A stretch of DNA of 64,000 nt from Runella sp. MFBS21 (GCF_029433105.1 NZ_JARNTW010000005.1:67659-131658), one strand, 5' to 3'. Numbered from the stretch's first letter, positions 44,627 through 55,311 are shown. Made by a program: numbers and translations. Notes: generated from the sequence alone by a model not told the origin.

Positions 44627-46162
44627 ATGATACGTAAAATAGCATTAATTCTTTGTCTAATAGGTACCTTGGGGTCGTGTACGAAAGATTTTGAAACCAT
44701 CAACGTTAACCCCAACGCTCCTTCTTCAGTACCTCTTGATTACCTTTTAGCCCAATCGACCCTCTTCATTACGGGAGAAGGTGGCGACCCGGGCTATCGT
44801 TCGTGGCGTACCAATTTTATCTACGCTGCTATGATGATGCAACATATGTCGTCGGTAGAAGTAGGTTTTTACCGTGGTACTGTCTACACTTTTCAGGGAG
44901 ATTTGAGTGCCGCTTGGTTTGAAAGAGCTTATCCAAATTCTATCAAAAACTTAGTCAATTTGATTGAACTTTCTAAAGCTGATGCCAAACAAGTAAATAT
45001 CTTGTCGATGGCGCGTATCTTGAGAGTGATTGAAATTGGGGTATTGACGGATGTATATGGTGATGTCCCTTACTCAGAAGCGGGATATGCTGCTTTGACG
45101 GGTACATTCTCCCCTAAATATGATGCCCAAAAAGACATCTATGCGGATATGCTCAAAGAACTCGAAGAAGCTGGAAATGCTTTGAGTGCTTCGGCTTACA
45201 TTCCTACTACTGCCGACTTGGTGTTTGGAGGAGATATCAACAAATGGAAACGTGCTGCTAACTCTTTGATGCTTCGTTTTGCAATGCGTATGCAAAAAGT
45301 AGACGCTGCGGCTGCTCAGACTTGGGCCAAAAAAGCCGCTGACCGTGGTTTGATGACAAGCATCGATGATAGCTTCGGGGTAAAATTTGCTAATACTGGT
45401 GCTGGAAACAACGCCAACCCTAACTCTTGGAATATGTTTCCAGGGGGGCGTGGTATTGTGACTGCTGACAATATTCAGTGGGGCAAAACCTACATTGAGG
45501 CTATGAAAGCACGCAAAGACCCTCGTTTGGGCGTAGTATCGGCACTTAAATCAGGAGATAAAACCCCCGATAAACAAATCGGATTGCCAATCGGCACCGA
45601 TGCTACGATGCTTGCGGCATTGTCGGCTCCGCTAAATGATCGCGCCAATTATTCACGTCCTGCACCTAATATGTATAACCTTGGCAATACGCAATTTGTA
45701 ATGACTTATACTGAGTCAGAGTTGCTCAAAGCTGAGGCTATCGAAAGAGGTTGGGTCACTGGTACTGCCAAAACCGCTTATGACAACGGCGTAAAAGCAG
45801 GTATCAAACAAATCAATTCTTACGGAGGAACCCTCACCGATGCCGATGCAGAAACCTATTTGGCTGCTAACCCTTATCCAACGGCTGGTACGCTTGATGC
45901 TAAAATGAATGCCATTCATACCGAATTCTGGATGTCGACTGGTTCATTGTTACAACATATCGAAGCATGGGCTAACTGGCGCAGAACGGGTTATCCTAAA
46001 TTGACACCTGTCAACTATCCTGGCAATGAAACCAATGGACAAATTCCGCGTCGTTTGCGCTATTCGCAAGGCGAATACGGAGTCAATCCTAACATCGATG
46101 CTGCCGTAGCACGTCAAGGTGCTGACTTGTTTACCACTCGGGTATGGTGGGATAAACAATAA
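44627..46162 (+). CDS. SusD/RagB-like substrate-binding lipoprotein
   Basis: This 511-residue lipoprotein starts at ATG 44627 (MIRKIALILCLIGTLGSC, lipid Cys18). The TPR-rich SusD fold is marked by the DFETINVNPNAP N-terminus and the typical C-terminal RRLRYSQGEYGVNPN. It forms a lid on the SusC channel and captures glycan at the cell surface. It starts 20 bp after susC and ends just upstream of a hairpin terminator. Confidence 0.93.
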   Translation: MIRKIALILCLIGTLGSCTKDFETINVNPNAPSSVPLDYLLAQSTLFITGEGGDPGYRSWRTNFIYAAMMMQHMSSVEVGFYRGTVYTFQGDLSAAWFERAYPNSIKNLVNLIELSKADAKQVNILSMARILRVIEIGVLTDVYGDVPYSEAGYAALTGTFSPKYDAQKDIYADMLKELEEAGNALSASAYIPTTADLVFGGDINKWKRAANSLMLRFAMRMQKVDAAAAQTWAKKAADRGLMTSIDDSFGVKFANTGAGNNANPNSWNMFPGGRGIVTADNIQWGKTYIEAMKARKDPRLGVVSALKSGDKTPDKQIGLPIGTDATMLAALSAPLNDRANYSRPAPNMYNLGNTQFVMTYTESELLKAEAIERGWVTGTAKTAYDNGVKAGIKQINSYGGTLTDADAETYLAANPYPTAGTLDAKMNAIHTEFWMSTGSLLQHIEAWANWRRTGYPKLTPVNYPGNETNGQIPRRLRYSQGEYGVNPNIDAAVARQGADLFTTRVWWDKQ

Positions 46163-46186
46163 ATAAGGCTAGGCTCAATGATTATC

Positions 46187-46221
46187 AAAAAAGGACATTT
46201 CCTAAAGAGGTGTCCTTTTTT
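46187..46221 (+). terminator. Terminator after susCD
   Basis: AAAAAAGGACA (46187-46197) and TGTCCTTTTTT (46211-46221) form an 11-bp hairpin with a T-run, 25 bp after the SusD stop. It ends or attenuates susCD transcription. It also shows that an open frame from 46178 through it is not a real start for the next gene. Confidence 0.88.
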
Positions 46222-46300
46222 GATTAACTTGACCCCGGCAACGGCTGGGGGTAGCTTAATTAAAGAAATCCTTATGAGAAAAGACATTACACACATTAAA

Positions 46301-49300
46301 ATGTTAAAATTAAATTTAGGAATTATTTTGTTAGGAATTTTGGGCTTGAGCGCTTGTAAAGAGCAATCTGCTATGTTCAAAAAATTAGAATCAGATAAGA
46401 CAGGTTTAGATTTTGTCAATAAAATCGAAGAAACTGAGCAAGATAATGTGCTTAATTATGAGTATTTCTACAATGGAGGAGGGGTAGCAGCAGCAGATTT
46501 CAACAACGACGGCCTAGTAGACTTGTACTTTACGGCCAACCAAGGCTCTGATAAACTTTATCTCAATGAAGGAAAGTTACATTTTAAAGATATTACCCAA
46601 AGTGCGGGAATTGAGTGGAAAGGCGAATGGAAAACGGGAGTGACTGTGGTAGATATCAACAATGACGGATGGCAAGATATTTACGTGTCGGTATCAAGTA
46701 ATATAGATCGTCCTGAATTGCGAAAAAACAAACTTTATATCAATCAAACCAAAGACAAAAACGATGTTAAGTTTATAGAAAAGGCGGTAGAATATGGCCT
46801 AGACTTACCTACTTACACTACTCAAACGGCGTTTTTTGATTATGACAACGACGGTGACTTAGATGCCTATGTGCTAAATCACAACGTCAAAGATTTTAAA
46901 CGTTTTGATGTAGAAGCGGTACATTTTATGAGAGATTCGTTGGCTGGCGATAGACTTCTACGCAACGACAATGGGAGGTTTGTAGATGTGAGTGTCAATG
47001 CAGGTATCAAAGGAAACCCTATTGGATTTGGCCTCGGAATTAGCACCGCAGACCTCAACGGTGATGGTTGGATGGATATTTATGTATCCAATGATTATAT
47101 CGAAAACGATTATTTTTATCTCAACAACCAAGACGGGACTTTTACGGATCAAATCGCCCAAGCGACCAATCACGTGAGTTATTTTTCGATGGGCAATGAA
47201 GTGGGTGATGTCAACAATGATTTATTGCCTGATATTATCACCATGGATATGCTTCCAGAAGATAACAAACGTCAAAAATTGCTCTTTGGACCCGACAAAT
47301 ATGAAGCTTATCTTTCGATGCTTCGCTATGGCTTACACAACCAAACCATGCGGAATATGCTACAGCTAAACATTGGAAATCAAGTCTCTTCAAACCCCAA
47401 AAATCCTAAGGCTTCTATACCAGTTTTCTCAGAAATAGGGCAGCTAGCGGGCATTTCCAATACCGATTGGTCTTGGTCGGCTTTGCTCGCCGATTATGAC
47501 AATGACGGTTTTCAGGATTTGTTTGTGACCAATGGCTACTTGCGCGATTATACCAACAACGATTTTATTAAATACTATGCCGAAATCGGCGAAAACAATA
47601 AAGAAAGTGTAATGGAGGTCATCAAAAAAATGCCTTCTACCAAAACGCCCAACTATGTTTTTAGAAACAATCATGATTTGACATTTTCTAACAAACAGGC
47701 CGATTGGGGATTTGATAGCCCCGTGATTTCAAATGGGGCAGTATATGCAGATTTGGACAACGACGGCGACCTAGAAATCATCACCAACAACATCAACGAG
47801 GCAGCTTCCCTTTATCAGAATTTGTCCAACGATGAAGGGAAGATTAATTACTTAGATGTAAAGCTGATAGGCATGCCAACTAAGTCAGTAATTGGAACGA
47901 AAGTGTATGTTTATAGTAATGATTTGGAACAATACCGGGCTTTTACGCCTACGCATGGTTATCAAAGCAGCATGATGATTCCGCTGCATTTTGGGTTAGG
48001 AACTTACCCTAAAATAGACAGTGTGGTGGTGATATGGCCAGATCAAAAAGCCCAAAAGTTGACCAAAGTCGCTTCCAATCAACTATTAGAAATCAAATAT
48101 AGTCCGAATCACAGCCTAGTAAAACCTAACATCAAGCCGCTCTTCAAACCTTCTGACAATCTTGTTTTTGAACATCAGCAAATTCCGTTCAATGATTTCA
48201 GTCGGCAGCTGCTGCTACCTCATATGTACTCTTATCAAGGGCCGTGTTTGGCCAAAGGGGATGTCAACAAAGACGGCCTTGACGATATTTATTTGGGAGG
48301 GGGAAAAGGCCAAGCAGGGCAATTGTTTTTGCAGCAGGCAGGGGGTAAGTTTGTTAAAAAAGAACTAACTGTATTCAAACAAGACGAGCTTTGTACAGAT
48401 ACTGATGCTGTATTTTTTGATGTTGACAAAGACGGGGATTTGGACTTGTACGTCACGAGTGGAGGCTATGAGTATTTGCCCAATGATTTGATGCTTCAAA
48501 ATCGTCTTTATCTCAATGACGGTAAGGGAGGATTTACCAAAAACTTTGATGCATTGGTAGCCGAAAATTTTGCCGATAACGACGTCGAAGTTCTTGATTT
48601 TGACAAAGATGGTGATTTGGATTTGTTTGTTTCGGGTGGGGTAGTGCCTCAAGAGTATCCTCGTTTTAACCCTTCTAGATTGTATCGCAACGACAACGGT
48701 AAGTTTACCAAAGTTGAAAATCAAGCCTTCGAAAACTTAGGAATTATCACCGATGCCTGTGTGCTTGACATGGACAAAGATGGCTATGAGGATATTGTGG
48801 CAGTAGGGGAGTGGACAGGTATCGTACGCTTAAAAAACGAAAAAGGTACTTTCAAACGTGTCACGGATGAGCTAGACAAAACAACGGGACTTTGGCAAAG
48901 TGTATCAGCCGCCGATTTTGACAACGACGGAGACAAAGATTTAGTGGTGGGAAATTATGGTTTAAACTCCCAATGGAAAGCTTCCGCTACGCAACCAATG
49001 ACACTTTACACTGATGATTTTGACGGAAATGGCCGAATAGATCCTTTCATTTCTTATTTTATTGAAGGAAAGAGTTATCCTGCTTACAGCAAAGATGAGT
49101 TATCGGATCAGTTGGTACCGCTCAAAAAAGCGTACAATAATCATGAAAAGTATTCCATCGCTACAACAGAGGATATTTTGGCTGTTTTTAAAGATAAAAC
49201 ACCCGAAAAACGGGAAATTACGACACTTTCTACCCTGTATTTGGTCAATGACAATGGGCGTTTTACGCCTAAAACTTTCCCTATCGAAGCCCAATTTGCG

Positions 49301-49576
49301 CCCATTTATGCCATCTTGTGCGAAGACATAAATGGAGATGGTTTTAAAGATTTGGTTTTGGCTGGAAATCAAACTCACTCAAGGGTCAGAATTGGCAACA
49401 TAGATGCTAATTTTGGTCAGATTTTTATGAATAATAAAAAAGGTGGTTTCGAATACATACCTCCCTATCTATCGGGATTGTATGTGAGAGGGGATGCTCG
49501 CTCGGTGGTAATGGCTGGAAAACAGTTGATTGTGGGAGTTAATTCGGGTAAATCATCGATTTATAAGAAAGAATAA
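46301..49576 (+). CDS. FG-GAP/VCBS repeat lipoprotein with ASPIC/UnbV domain (CRTAC1-like)
   Basis: This is a ~1091-residue protein from ATG 46301 (MLKLNLGIILLGILGLSACK), with a lipobox at its start; an in-frame ATG at 46274 is an alternative. It contains repeated calcium-binding-type FG-GAP motifs such as AAADFNNDGLVDLY, DYDNDGDLDAY and DLNGDGWMDIY, making beta-propellers, plus ASPIC-type segments (YLDVKLIGMPTKSVIGTKVYVY, VVIWPDQKAQKL). Such large proteins often sit beside SusCD pairs in Cytophagales and may bind glycans at the surface. The role here is not established. Confidence 0.82.
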   Translation: MLKLNLGIILLGILGLSACKEQSAMFKKLESDKTGLDFVNKIEETEQDNVLNYEYFYNGGGVAAADFNNDGLVDLYFTANQGSDKLYLNEGKLHFKDITQSAGIEWKGEWKTGVTVVDINNDGWQDIYVSVSSNIDRPELRKNKLYINQTKDKNDVKFIEKAVEYGLDLPTYTTQTAFFDYDNDGDLDAYVLNHNVKDFKRFDVEAVHFMRDSLAGDRLLRNDNGRFVDVSVNAGIKGNPIGFGLGISTADLNGDGWMDIYVSNDYIENDYFYLNNQDGTFTDQIAQATNHVSYFSMGNEVGDVNNDLLPDIITMDMLPEDNKRQKLLFGPDKYEAYLSMLRYGLHNQTMRNMLQLNIGNQVSSNPKNPKASIPVFSEIGQLAGISNTDWSWSALLADYDNDGFQDLFVTNGYLRDYTNNDFIKYYAEIGENNKESVMEVIKKMPSTKTPNYVFRNNHDLTFSNKQADWGFDSPVISNGAVYADLDNDGDLEIITNNINEAASLYQNLSNDEGKINYLDVKLIGMPTKSVIGTKVYVYSNDLEQYRAFTPTHGYQSSMMIPLHFGLGTYPKIDSVVVIWPDQKAQKLTKVASNQLLEIKYSPNHSLVKPNIKPLFKPSDNLVFEHQQIPFNDFSRQLLLPHMYSYQGPCLAKGDVNKDGLDDIYLGGGKGQAGQLFLQQAGGKFVKKELTVFKQDELCTDTDAVFFDVDKDGDLDLYVTSGGYEYLPNDLMLQNRLYLNDGKGGFTKNFDALVAENFADNDVEVLDFDKDGDLDLFVSGGVVPQEYPRFNPSRLYRNDNGKFTKVENQAFENLGIITDACVLDMDKDGYEDIVAVGEWTGIVRLKNEKGTFKRVTDELDKTTGLWQSVSAADFDNDGDKDLVVGNYGLNSQWKASATQPMTLYTDDFDGNGRIDPFISYFIEGKSYPAYSKDELSDQLVPLKKAYNNHEKYSIATTEDILAVFKDKTPEKREITTLSTLYLVNDNGRFTPKTFPIEAQFAPIYAILCEDINGDGFKDLVLAGNQTHSRVRIGNIDANFGQIFMNNKKGGFEYIPPYLSGLYVRGDARSVVMAGKQLIVGVNSGKSSIYKKE

Positions 49577-49605
49577 TTAGCCTAATAAGAAGTAACTGAA
49601 GTGGG

Positions 49606-49646
49606 GGTGGTAGAGGTCTTTTACAAAATTTACCACACCTTTTTTA
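49606..49646 (+). terminator. Terminator after the FG-GAP lipoprotein gene
   Basis: GGTGGTA (49606-49612) and TACCACACC (49631-49639) form a stem with one bulge followed by a T-run. It lies about 30 bp after the stop codon. Confidence 0.62.
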
Positions 49647-49834
49647 AATTATTTTTGTAGAAAAAATGCAAAAAACGAGCAAAATAGTATTATATACTCT
49701 TAGCTTCAAAAAGCGAACTTTGTAGAAACGTAAATATGGCATATTCTGCTATTTTCCTCCAACTAAAAGCTTTTTGTATGATGCAATAAAAATGACCTTC
49801 AATATAATGCCTTGCTGCTCCCTAGCCGACTTAA

Positions 49835-51664
49835 ATGAAAATTAAAGAACTTGATATTTTGGTAGTTGTACTCTATTTGGTAGCTATCACATCCATTGGA
49901 GTAATTACAAAAAAGCGTGCGCAACGAAGTAAAAAAGACTACATGCTTGGCGGAAACAACCTGCCTTGGTGGATGTTGGGTATTTCAAATGCCTCTGGAA
50001 TGTTTGACATATCAGGTACGATTTGGATGGTGTCGATCATGTTTGTGTATGGTCTCAAAAGTATCTGGCTTGTATGGCTATGGCCTGTTTTTAATCAAGT
50101 TTTTATGTTTGTTTACTTGGCTAGTTGGTTGCGGAAGTCAGGCGCAGCTACAGGTGCTGAGTGGATGCTAACTAGGTTTGGTGATAAAAAAGATGCCCAA
50201 TTAGCTCACAAAATCATCATAGCTTTTGCATTGCTGAGTTGTTTTGGGTTTATGGCTTATGGATTTATTGGATTAGGCAAGTTTGTAGAGATTTTTATCC
50301 CATTTTCATCGATTGCGCCCTACTTACCATTTACGGTTTCAGCTGAGTTTGTGCCACATTTGTATGGTATCGTTTTTACATTTTTTGCGGTCTTTTACTC
50401 AGTCATGGGAGGGATGTCGAGTATCGTATGGGCCGATGTGGTACAATATAGCCTTATGGCGATTGGAGCGGTAGCGATTGGGATTGTAGCCATGAGTGAG
50501 TTGGCGGGGCATACCCTTCCTGTACCAGCGGATTGGTCTAATCTTTTCTTTGGGTGGGACTTACATTTGGATTGGTCAAGTATTATTTCTGAAGTTAATC
50601 AAAAAATAGTGGACGATAAATATAGCCCTTTTGGTATGTTTTTTTCGTTGATGTTGACTAAGGGCATATTGGCAAGTTTGGCGGGCCCTGCTCCCAACTA
50701 TGATATGCAAAAAATCCTTTCGACGCGTTCGCCTCGGGAAGCTTCTTTGATGAGTATGTTTGTCAATGTAGTATTACTGCCAACGCGTTATTTTATGGTT
50801 ATCGGGGTCACGGTGCTAGGGCTTTTATACTATCATCAGCTTGATATTCACTCGTTAGAGGGAGGCGTAGATTTTGAGAAAATTTTGCCCGCCACTATTC
50901 TCAAATTTGCCCCTGCTGGTTTATTAGGGTTGTTTTTGGTCGAATTGTTGGCTGCTTTTATGGGAAGTTTTGCTGGCACTCTTAACGCCGCACAGGCATA
51001 CGTTGTCAATGATATTTATCTCAAATCAATCAAATCCCAAGCTTCCAATGAAGAGGTGAGTCGTGCCAATTATATGATAGGAATTGTGCTCGTAGGAATT
51101 AGCATCATTTTTGGGGTTTTTGCTAAAGATGTCAATAGTGTATTACAGTGGATTGTGGGGGCATTGTATGGGGGATACGTAGCAGCCAATGTACTAAAAT
51201 GGCATTGGTGGCGCTTCAATGGCTCTGGATTTTTTTGGGGAATGGCGGCGGGCATTGTTTCGGCGATGGCCTTGCCCTATATTTTTCCTAATACCCTGCC
51301 TTTGTTTTACTTTCCATTGATTCTGGTGTTGTCGTTTATAGGGGCAGTGGGAGGGGCACTTCTTACACCGCCTACCGATAGGCAAGTTCTCAAGAAATTT
51401 TACCGAGATGTACGTCCGTGGGGTTTTTGGGAACCCATTCATCAGGAAATAGTAAAAGAAGAACCTGATTTTAAACCCAATAAAAATTTTGGTTTAGATA
51501 TGTTCAATGTTTTCATTGGCATTGTAGCTCAAACGGCCATTACTTCTCTGCCAGTATACGTGGTATTGCTGATGCCCACGCATAGTTTAATAACGGCGGT
51601 GGTATTGGCGGTGAGTGTGGGTATTTTATGGAAAACTTGGTACCAAAAGCTACCCAAAGTTTAA
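49835..51664 (+). CDS. Sodium:solute symporter (SSS family)
   Basis: This 609-residue protein has about 14 transmembrane helices. The SSS start (ELDILVVVLYLVAITSIGVI) is followed by the typical DYMLGGNNLPWWMLGISNASG and MGGMSSIVWADVVQYSLMAIG. It should import a sugar or disaccharide with sodium across the inner membrane. Its place between the susCD-FG-GAP genes and the GH130-epimerase genes points to a mannan-derived disaccharide. Confidence 0.9.
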   Translation: MKIKELDILVVVLYLVAITSIGVITKKRAQRSKKDYMLGGNNLPWWMLGISNASGMFDISGTIWMVSIMFVYGLKSIWLVWLWPVFNQVFMFVYLASWLRKSGAATGAEWMLTRFGDKKDAQLAHKIIIAFALLSCFGFMAYGFIGLGKFVEIFIPFSSIAPYLPFTVSAEFVPHLYGIVFTFFAVFYSVMGGMSSIVWADVVQYSLMAIGAVAIGIVAMSELAGHTLPVPADWSNLFFGWDLHLDWSSIISEVNQKIVDDKYSPFGMFFSLMLTKGILASLAGPAPNYDMQKILSTRSPREASLMSMFVNVVLLPTRYFMVIGVTVLGLLYYHQLDIHSLEGGVDFEKILPATILKFAPAGLLGLFLVELLAAFMGSFAGTLNAAQAYVVNDIYLKSIKSQASNEEVSRANYMIGIVLVGISIIFGVFAKDVNSVLQWIVGALYGGYVAANVLKWHWWRFNGSGFFWGMAAGIVSAMALPYIFPNTLPLFYFPLILVLSFIGAVGGALLTPPTDRQVLKKFYRDVRPWGFWEPIHQEIVKEEPDFKPNKNFGLDMFNVFIGIVAQTAITSLPVYVVLLMPTHSLITAVVLAVSVGILWKTWYQKLPKV

Positions 51665-51833
51665 GTGACAGCAGTGAAGTATTTTAATCGCCCCCAATGT
51701 TTCGATTAGTTGTTCAAAACTAAAGTATTACCCCATTTGAATTACCCAAAAACTATTGAAGTGCTTGCTGCGGTGCAATTACTTAATCACAAAAATGATT
51801 TTGCTCTAACAGTAACTTTAGATATTTATTGAG

Positions 51834-53021
51834 ATGACTACATTTAACGAACGCCTTTCTTTGCTAGAGGAGGCTCATCAAGAGTTGATTTCTAAGAAAA
51901 ATCTCCCCAAAAAATTGGGAAATGGCATATATGATCGCTACGAAAATCCAGTCTTGACGGCGGGGCATATACCTTTGTTTTGGCGATATGACCTCAATCC
52001 TCTCTCCAATCCATTTTTGATGGAGCGTATTGGGTTCAATGCTACTTTCAATGCCGGTGCTATCAAATGGGAAGGGAAATACTTGATGGCCGTAAGGGTG
52101 GAGGGAAGTGATCGCAAGTCTTTTTTTGCCATTGCCGAAAGTCCCAATGGAATTGACCAATTTCGCTTTTGGGATTTTCCTATCACCATGCCCGAAACAG
52201 ACCTGCCCGATGGCAACGTATATGATATGCGTTTGATTTCGCACCAAGACGGCTGGGTCTACGGATTGTTTTGTACCGAGCGCAAAGACCCCTACGCCCA
52301 AAAAGGAGACGAAAGCGCGGCGGTAGCTCAATGTGGCATCGCACGTACCAAAAACTTGACGCATTGGGAGCGCCTGCCAGACCTCAAAACACCCTCGCCT
52401 CAGCAACGAAACGTGGTTTTACACCCAGAGTTTGTGAATGGAAAATATGCCTTGTATACCCGCCCGCAGGATGGGTTTATTGAGGCAGGGGCAGGAGGAG
52501 GGATTGGCTTAGGATTTACCGATTCTATGGAAAATGCCGTGATTGATAAAGAGTTTATTATTGACGAAAAACGCTACCATACCGTATATGAAGTCAAAAA
52601 TGGACAAGGCCCTGCGCCCCTTAAGACCCCTCAAGGCTGGCTGCATTTAGCGCATGGAGTGCGCAATACCGCCGCTGGATTGCGTTATGTGCTTTATATG
52701 TTTATGACTTCTCTTGATGACCTTACCAAAGTTATCTACAAGCCTGCGGGTTATTTTATCGCACCTGAAGGCGAAGAAAGAGTAGGAGATGTTTCCAATG
52801 TGACGTTTTCTAATGGTTGGATTTTGGACGACGACGGTACGGTTTTTGTTTACTATGCTTCTTCTGATACCCGTATGCATGTAGCAACAAGTACCATCGA
52901 AAAACTACTGGATTACTGTACCCATACTCCCTCAGATGGGTTTCGGTCAGCTACGTCTGTCGAGATAGTTAAGGGTTTGATTAATAGCAATTTGTCTTTT
53001 ATTGGTAAAACAGGTAGTTAA
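51834..53021 (+). CDS. GH130 4-O-beta-D-mannosyl-D-glucose phosphorylase-like enzyme
   Basis: This 395-residue five-bladed beta-propeller of family GH130 has RYENPVLTAGHIPLFWRYDL, RIGFNATFNAGAIKWEGKYL, RVEGSDRKSFFAIAESPNGI and GNVYDMRLISHQDGWVYGLF, matching subfamily 1. It lacks a signal peptide, so it acts in the cytoplasm. It uses phosphate to split mannosyl-glucose to alpha-mannose-1-phosphate and glucose. The epimerase gene starts 6 bp later, giving the known mannobiose to mannosylglucose to Man1P route. Confidence 0.9.
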   Translation: MTTFNERLSLLEEAHQELISKKNLPKKLGNGIYDRYENPVLTAGHIPLFWRYDLNPLSNPFLMERIGFNATFNAGAIKWEGKYLMAVRVEGSDRKSFFAIAESPNGIDQFRFWDFPITMPETDLPDGNVYDMRLISHQDGWVYGLFCTERKDPYAQKGDESAAVAQCGIARTKNLTHWERLPDLKTPSPQQRNVVLHPEFVNGKYALYTRPQDGFIEAGAGGGIGLGFTDSMENAVIDKEFIIDEKRYHTVYEVKNGQGPAPLKTPQGWLHLAHGVRNTAAGLRYVLYMFMTSLDDLTKVIYKPAGYFIAPEGEERVGDVSNVTFSNGWILDDDGTVFVYYASSDTRMHVATSTIEKLLDYCTHTPSDGFRSATSVEIVKGLINSNLSFIGKTGS

Positions 53022-53027
53022 CAAACA

Positions 53028-54260
53028 ATGCAGTTTTATTTCCTCCAAGAAATAGAAGAAGAATTGGGGAATATTCTCCAGTTTTGGTTCAAAAATGCTC
53101 CTGATTCTATTCATGGGGGTTTTATTGGAAAAATGACCTATGACGCTCAAAAGCATACTGATGCACTCAAAGGAGGCGTACTCAATGCTCGTATTTTATG
53201 GACGTTTGCGGCGGCTTATCGATTGAGTATTGATCATAAATTTTCCAAAATATCTTCACAGGAATTACTCCAAACGGCTACCCGTGCCTTTGAATACTTC
53301 CTTGCTCATTTTCGTGATACTACCTACGGAGGAGTGTATTGGGCTGTGAATGCCGATGGTAGCGCTTCTGCTACCCGAAAGCAAATATACGGCCTTGCTT
53401 TCGGCCTCTACGGCGTAAGTGAATACTACCGCGCTACTAAACAGGAAGCGGCACTAGAATTTGCGATTGAACTGTTTGAGACTATCGAAAAACATAGCTT
53501 TGATACTGTCAATGGAGGATATTGCGAAGCTTTTAGCCGAGATTGGCAGCGATTGGAGGACTTGCGACTCAGCCAAAAAGACCGCAATGACCCCAAAACC
53601 ATGAATACGCATTTACACATTGTAGAAGCGTATGTCAATCTTTATAGAGCTTGGCCAAATATCAAAGTAAAACAACGCATTCGTTATCTTCTTTGGATTT
53701 TTGAGCAGTATATTTTATCGCCTGATAGCAAACACCTGCGTCTTTTTTTTGATGCTGCTTGGCAGCCCCAAACCCAAGCTATTTCGTTTGGGCATGATAT
53801 TGAAGCTTCGTGGCTATTGTACGAAGCCGCCCAAATAGTGGACGATAAGCCTCTGGTAGATAAGTGGAAGCAAATCGCCCTTACCTTGGCCGCCGCTACT
53901 ATCGAAGGGAGGAACCAGGACGGTAGTTTAAATCATGAATACGACCCCGAAACAAATCATTGGGACGCTCACCGGGAGTGGTGGGTGACAGCGGAGGGTA
54001 TGGTAGGCTATCTCAATGCTTTTATGATAAGCAACGACACCCGTTTTTGGGAGTATGTGCAAAAACTCTGGGATTTTGCAAAAAATCATCTCATCAATAC
54101 AGAGCAAGGTGAGTGGGATTGGGGAGTGCATCCTGATATGTCGCCTATGAAGGAGGAAGATCGCATGGGTTTTTGGAAATGCCCTTATCACAATGCCCGA
54201 GCTTGTATGCAAATCTTGATGAGACTCAAAAAAATCGAATCAAAATTAAATGCCGAATGA
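53028..54260 (+). CDS. AGE-family epimerase, probably cellobiose/mannobiose 2-epimerase
   Basis: This 410-residue (alpha/alpha)6-barrel protein of the N-acylglucosamine 2-epimerase superfamily shows conserved HLHIVEAYVNLYRAWPN, SFGHDIEASWLLYEA and HREWWVTAEGMVGYL, with the catalytic histidines expected for cellobiose 2-epimerase. Beside a GH130_1 phosphorylase it probably converts beta-1,4-mannobiose to mannosylglucose. It overlaps the next gene by 4 bp (ATGA), showing translational coupling. The protein has no signal peptide and is cytoplasmic. Confidence 0.88.
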   Translation: MQFYFLQEIEEELGNILQFWFKNAPDSIHGGFIGKMTYDAQKHTDALKGGVLNARILWTFAAAYRLSIDHKFSKISSQELLQTATRAFEYFLAHFRDTTYGGVYWAVNADGSASATRKQIYGLAFGLYGVSEYYRATKQEAALEFAIELFETIEKHSFDTVNGGYCEAFSRDWQRLEDLRLSQKDRNDPKTMNTHLHIVEAYVNLYRAWPNIKVKQRIRYLLWIFEQYILSPDSKHLRLFFDAAWQPQTQAISFGHDIEASWLLYEAAQIVDDKPLVDKWKQIALTLAAATIEGRNQDGSLNHEYDPETNHWDAHREWWVTAEGMVGYLNAFMISNDTRFWEYVQKLWDFAKNHLINTEQGEWDWGVHPDMSPMKEEDRMGFWKCPYHNARACMQILMRLKKIESKLNAE

Positions 54261-55261
54261 TGCAAAAATTATTATTCCTTTTACTGCTTTTTGCCTGTTT
54301 TTCCAACCTCGCACAGTCACAATCTTCTTTGCCAAAAATAAAAGTAAAGGGAAATCAGTTTGTAACAGAGCAGGGCAGAGCAATCGTATTTCGTGGATTA
54401 AATATGAGCGACCCCGACAAACTTTTTAGCGGCGGGCATTGGGACAAAAGAATATTTCAGGAGGCTAAAAATTGGGGAGCGAATGTACTCCGCTTTCCGG
54501 TGCATCCTTCTGCTTGGCGGCGCCATGGCAAAAAGAATTATTTAAAATTGCTTGATGATGGCGTACAATGGGCGACCGAATTGGGAATGTATGTCATCAT
54601 TGATTGGCACACAATCGGGAATCTGCGGACCGAAATGTACCAATCTGATAACTATGAAACGACCCAAAAAGAAACCTTTGAGTTTTGGCGGACAATGGCG
54701 CAGCATTATAAGGGAAACAATACGGTTGCTTTTTTTGAACTTTTCAACGAGCCTACCATCGCTAAAGGACAGCTAGGGACCTGCTCGTGGGCGCAGTGGA
54801 AAGAACTCAACGAGGAGATGATTGGTATCATCAGGGCGCATGGCAACGATACGGTGGTCTTGGTAGCAGGGTTCAATTGGGCCTATGACCTCACGCCCGT
54901 CAAAGACAATCCGATTCAAGCCGAGGGCATTGGCTATGTGAGTCATCCTTACCCCATGAAAAGAGAAAAACCTTGGGAAGAAAAGTGGACTGCTGATTGG
55001 GGATTTGTAGCCCAAAAGTATCCTCTTATTTTGACTGAAATTGGTTTTTGTACTGCCGACGAAGCAGGCGCTCACGTACCTGTAATAAGCGATGAGTCTT
55101 ATGGAGATGCCATCACAAAATACACCGCAGAGCTTGGAATTAGCTGGGTAGTGTGGGTTTTTGATGATCGTTGGGCGCCTCGTATGTTTTCAGATTGGGA
55201 TTTTACGCCTACAAGACAAGGAAAATATTTCAAAAAAGTGCTTTTAGAGTATAATAAATGA
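54257..55261 (+). CDS. Secreted GH5-family glycoside hydrolase
   Basis: This 334-residue protein starts at ATG 54257, overlapping the epimerase stop. The signal peptide ends SQS (residue ~22). The TIM barrel has WHTIG and the general acid Glu165 in ELFNEPT, with nucleophile Glu261 in ILTEIGF. GH5 enzymes include endo-mannanases and endoglucanases; in this locus an endo-beta-mannanase is the most likely function, but cellulase activity cannot be excluded. Confidence 0.88.
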   Translation: MMQKLLFLLLLFACFSNLAQSQSSLPKIKVKGNQFVTEQGRAIVFRGLNMSDPDKLFSGGHWDKRIFQEAKNWGANVLRFPVHPSAWRRHGKKNYLKLLDDGVQWATELGMYVIIDWHTIGNLRTEMYQSDNYETTQKETFEFWRTMAQHYKGNNTVAFFELFNEPTIAKGQLGTCSWAQWKELNEEMIGIIRAHGNDTVVLVAGFNWAYDLTPVKDNPIQAEGIGYVSHPYPMKREKPWEEKWTADWGFVAQKYPLILTEIGFCTADEAGAHVPVISDESYGDAITKYTAELGISWVVWVFDDRWAPRMFSDWDFTPTRQGKYFKKVLLEYNK

Positions 55262-55311
55262 TTAGGCAGTGCCTTCTGCTCATAAAGGCATCATTTTATA
55301 CATTACCATCA

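Noticed and set aside
46178-46300. Longer N-terminus for the FG-GAP protein starting at 46178
   Set aside because: It would read through a clear terminator hairpin (46187-46221), whereas the ATG at 46301 gives a proper lipoprotein signal.
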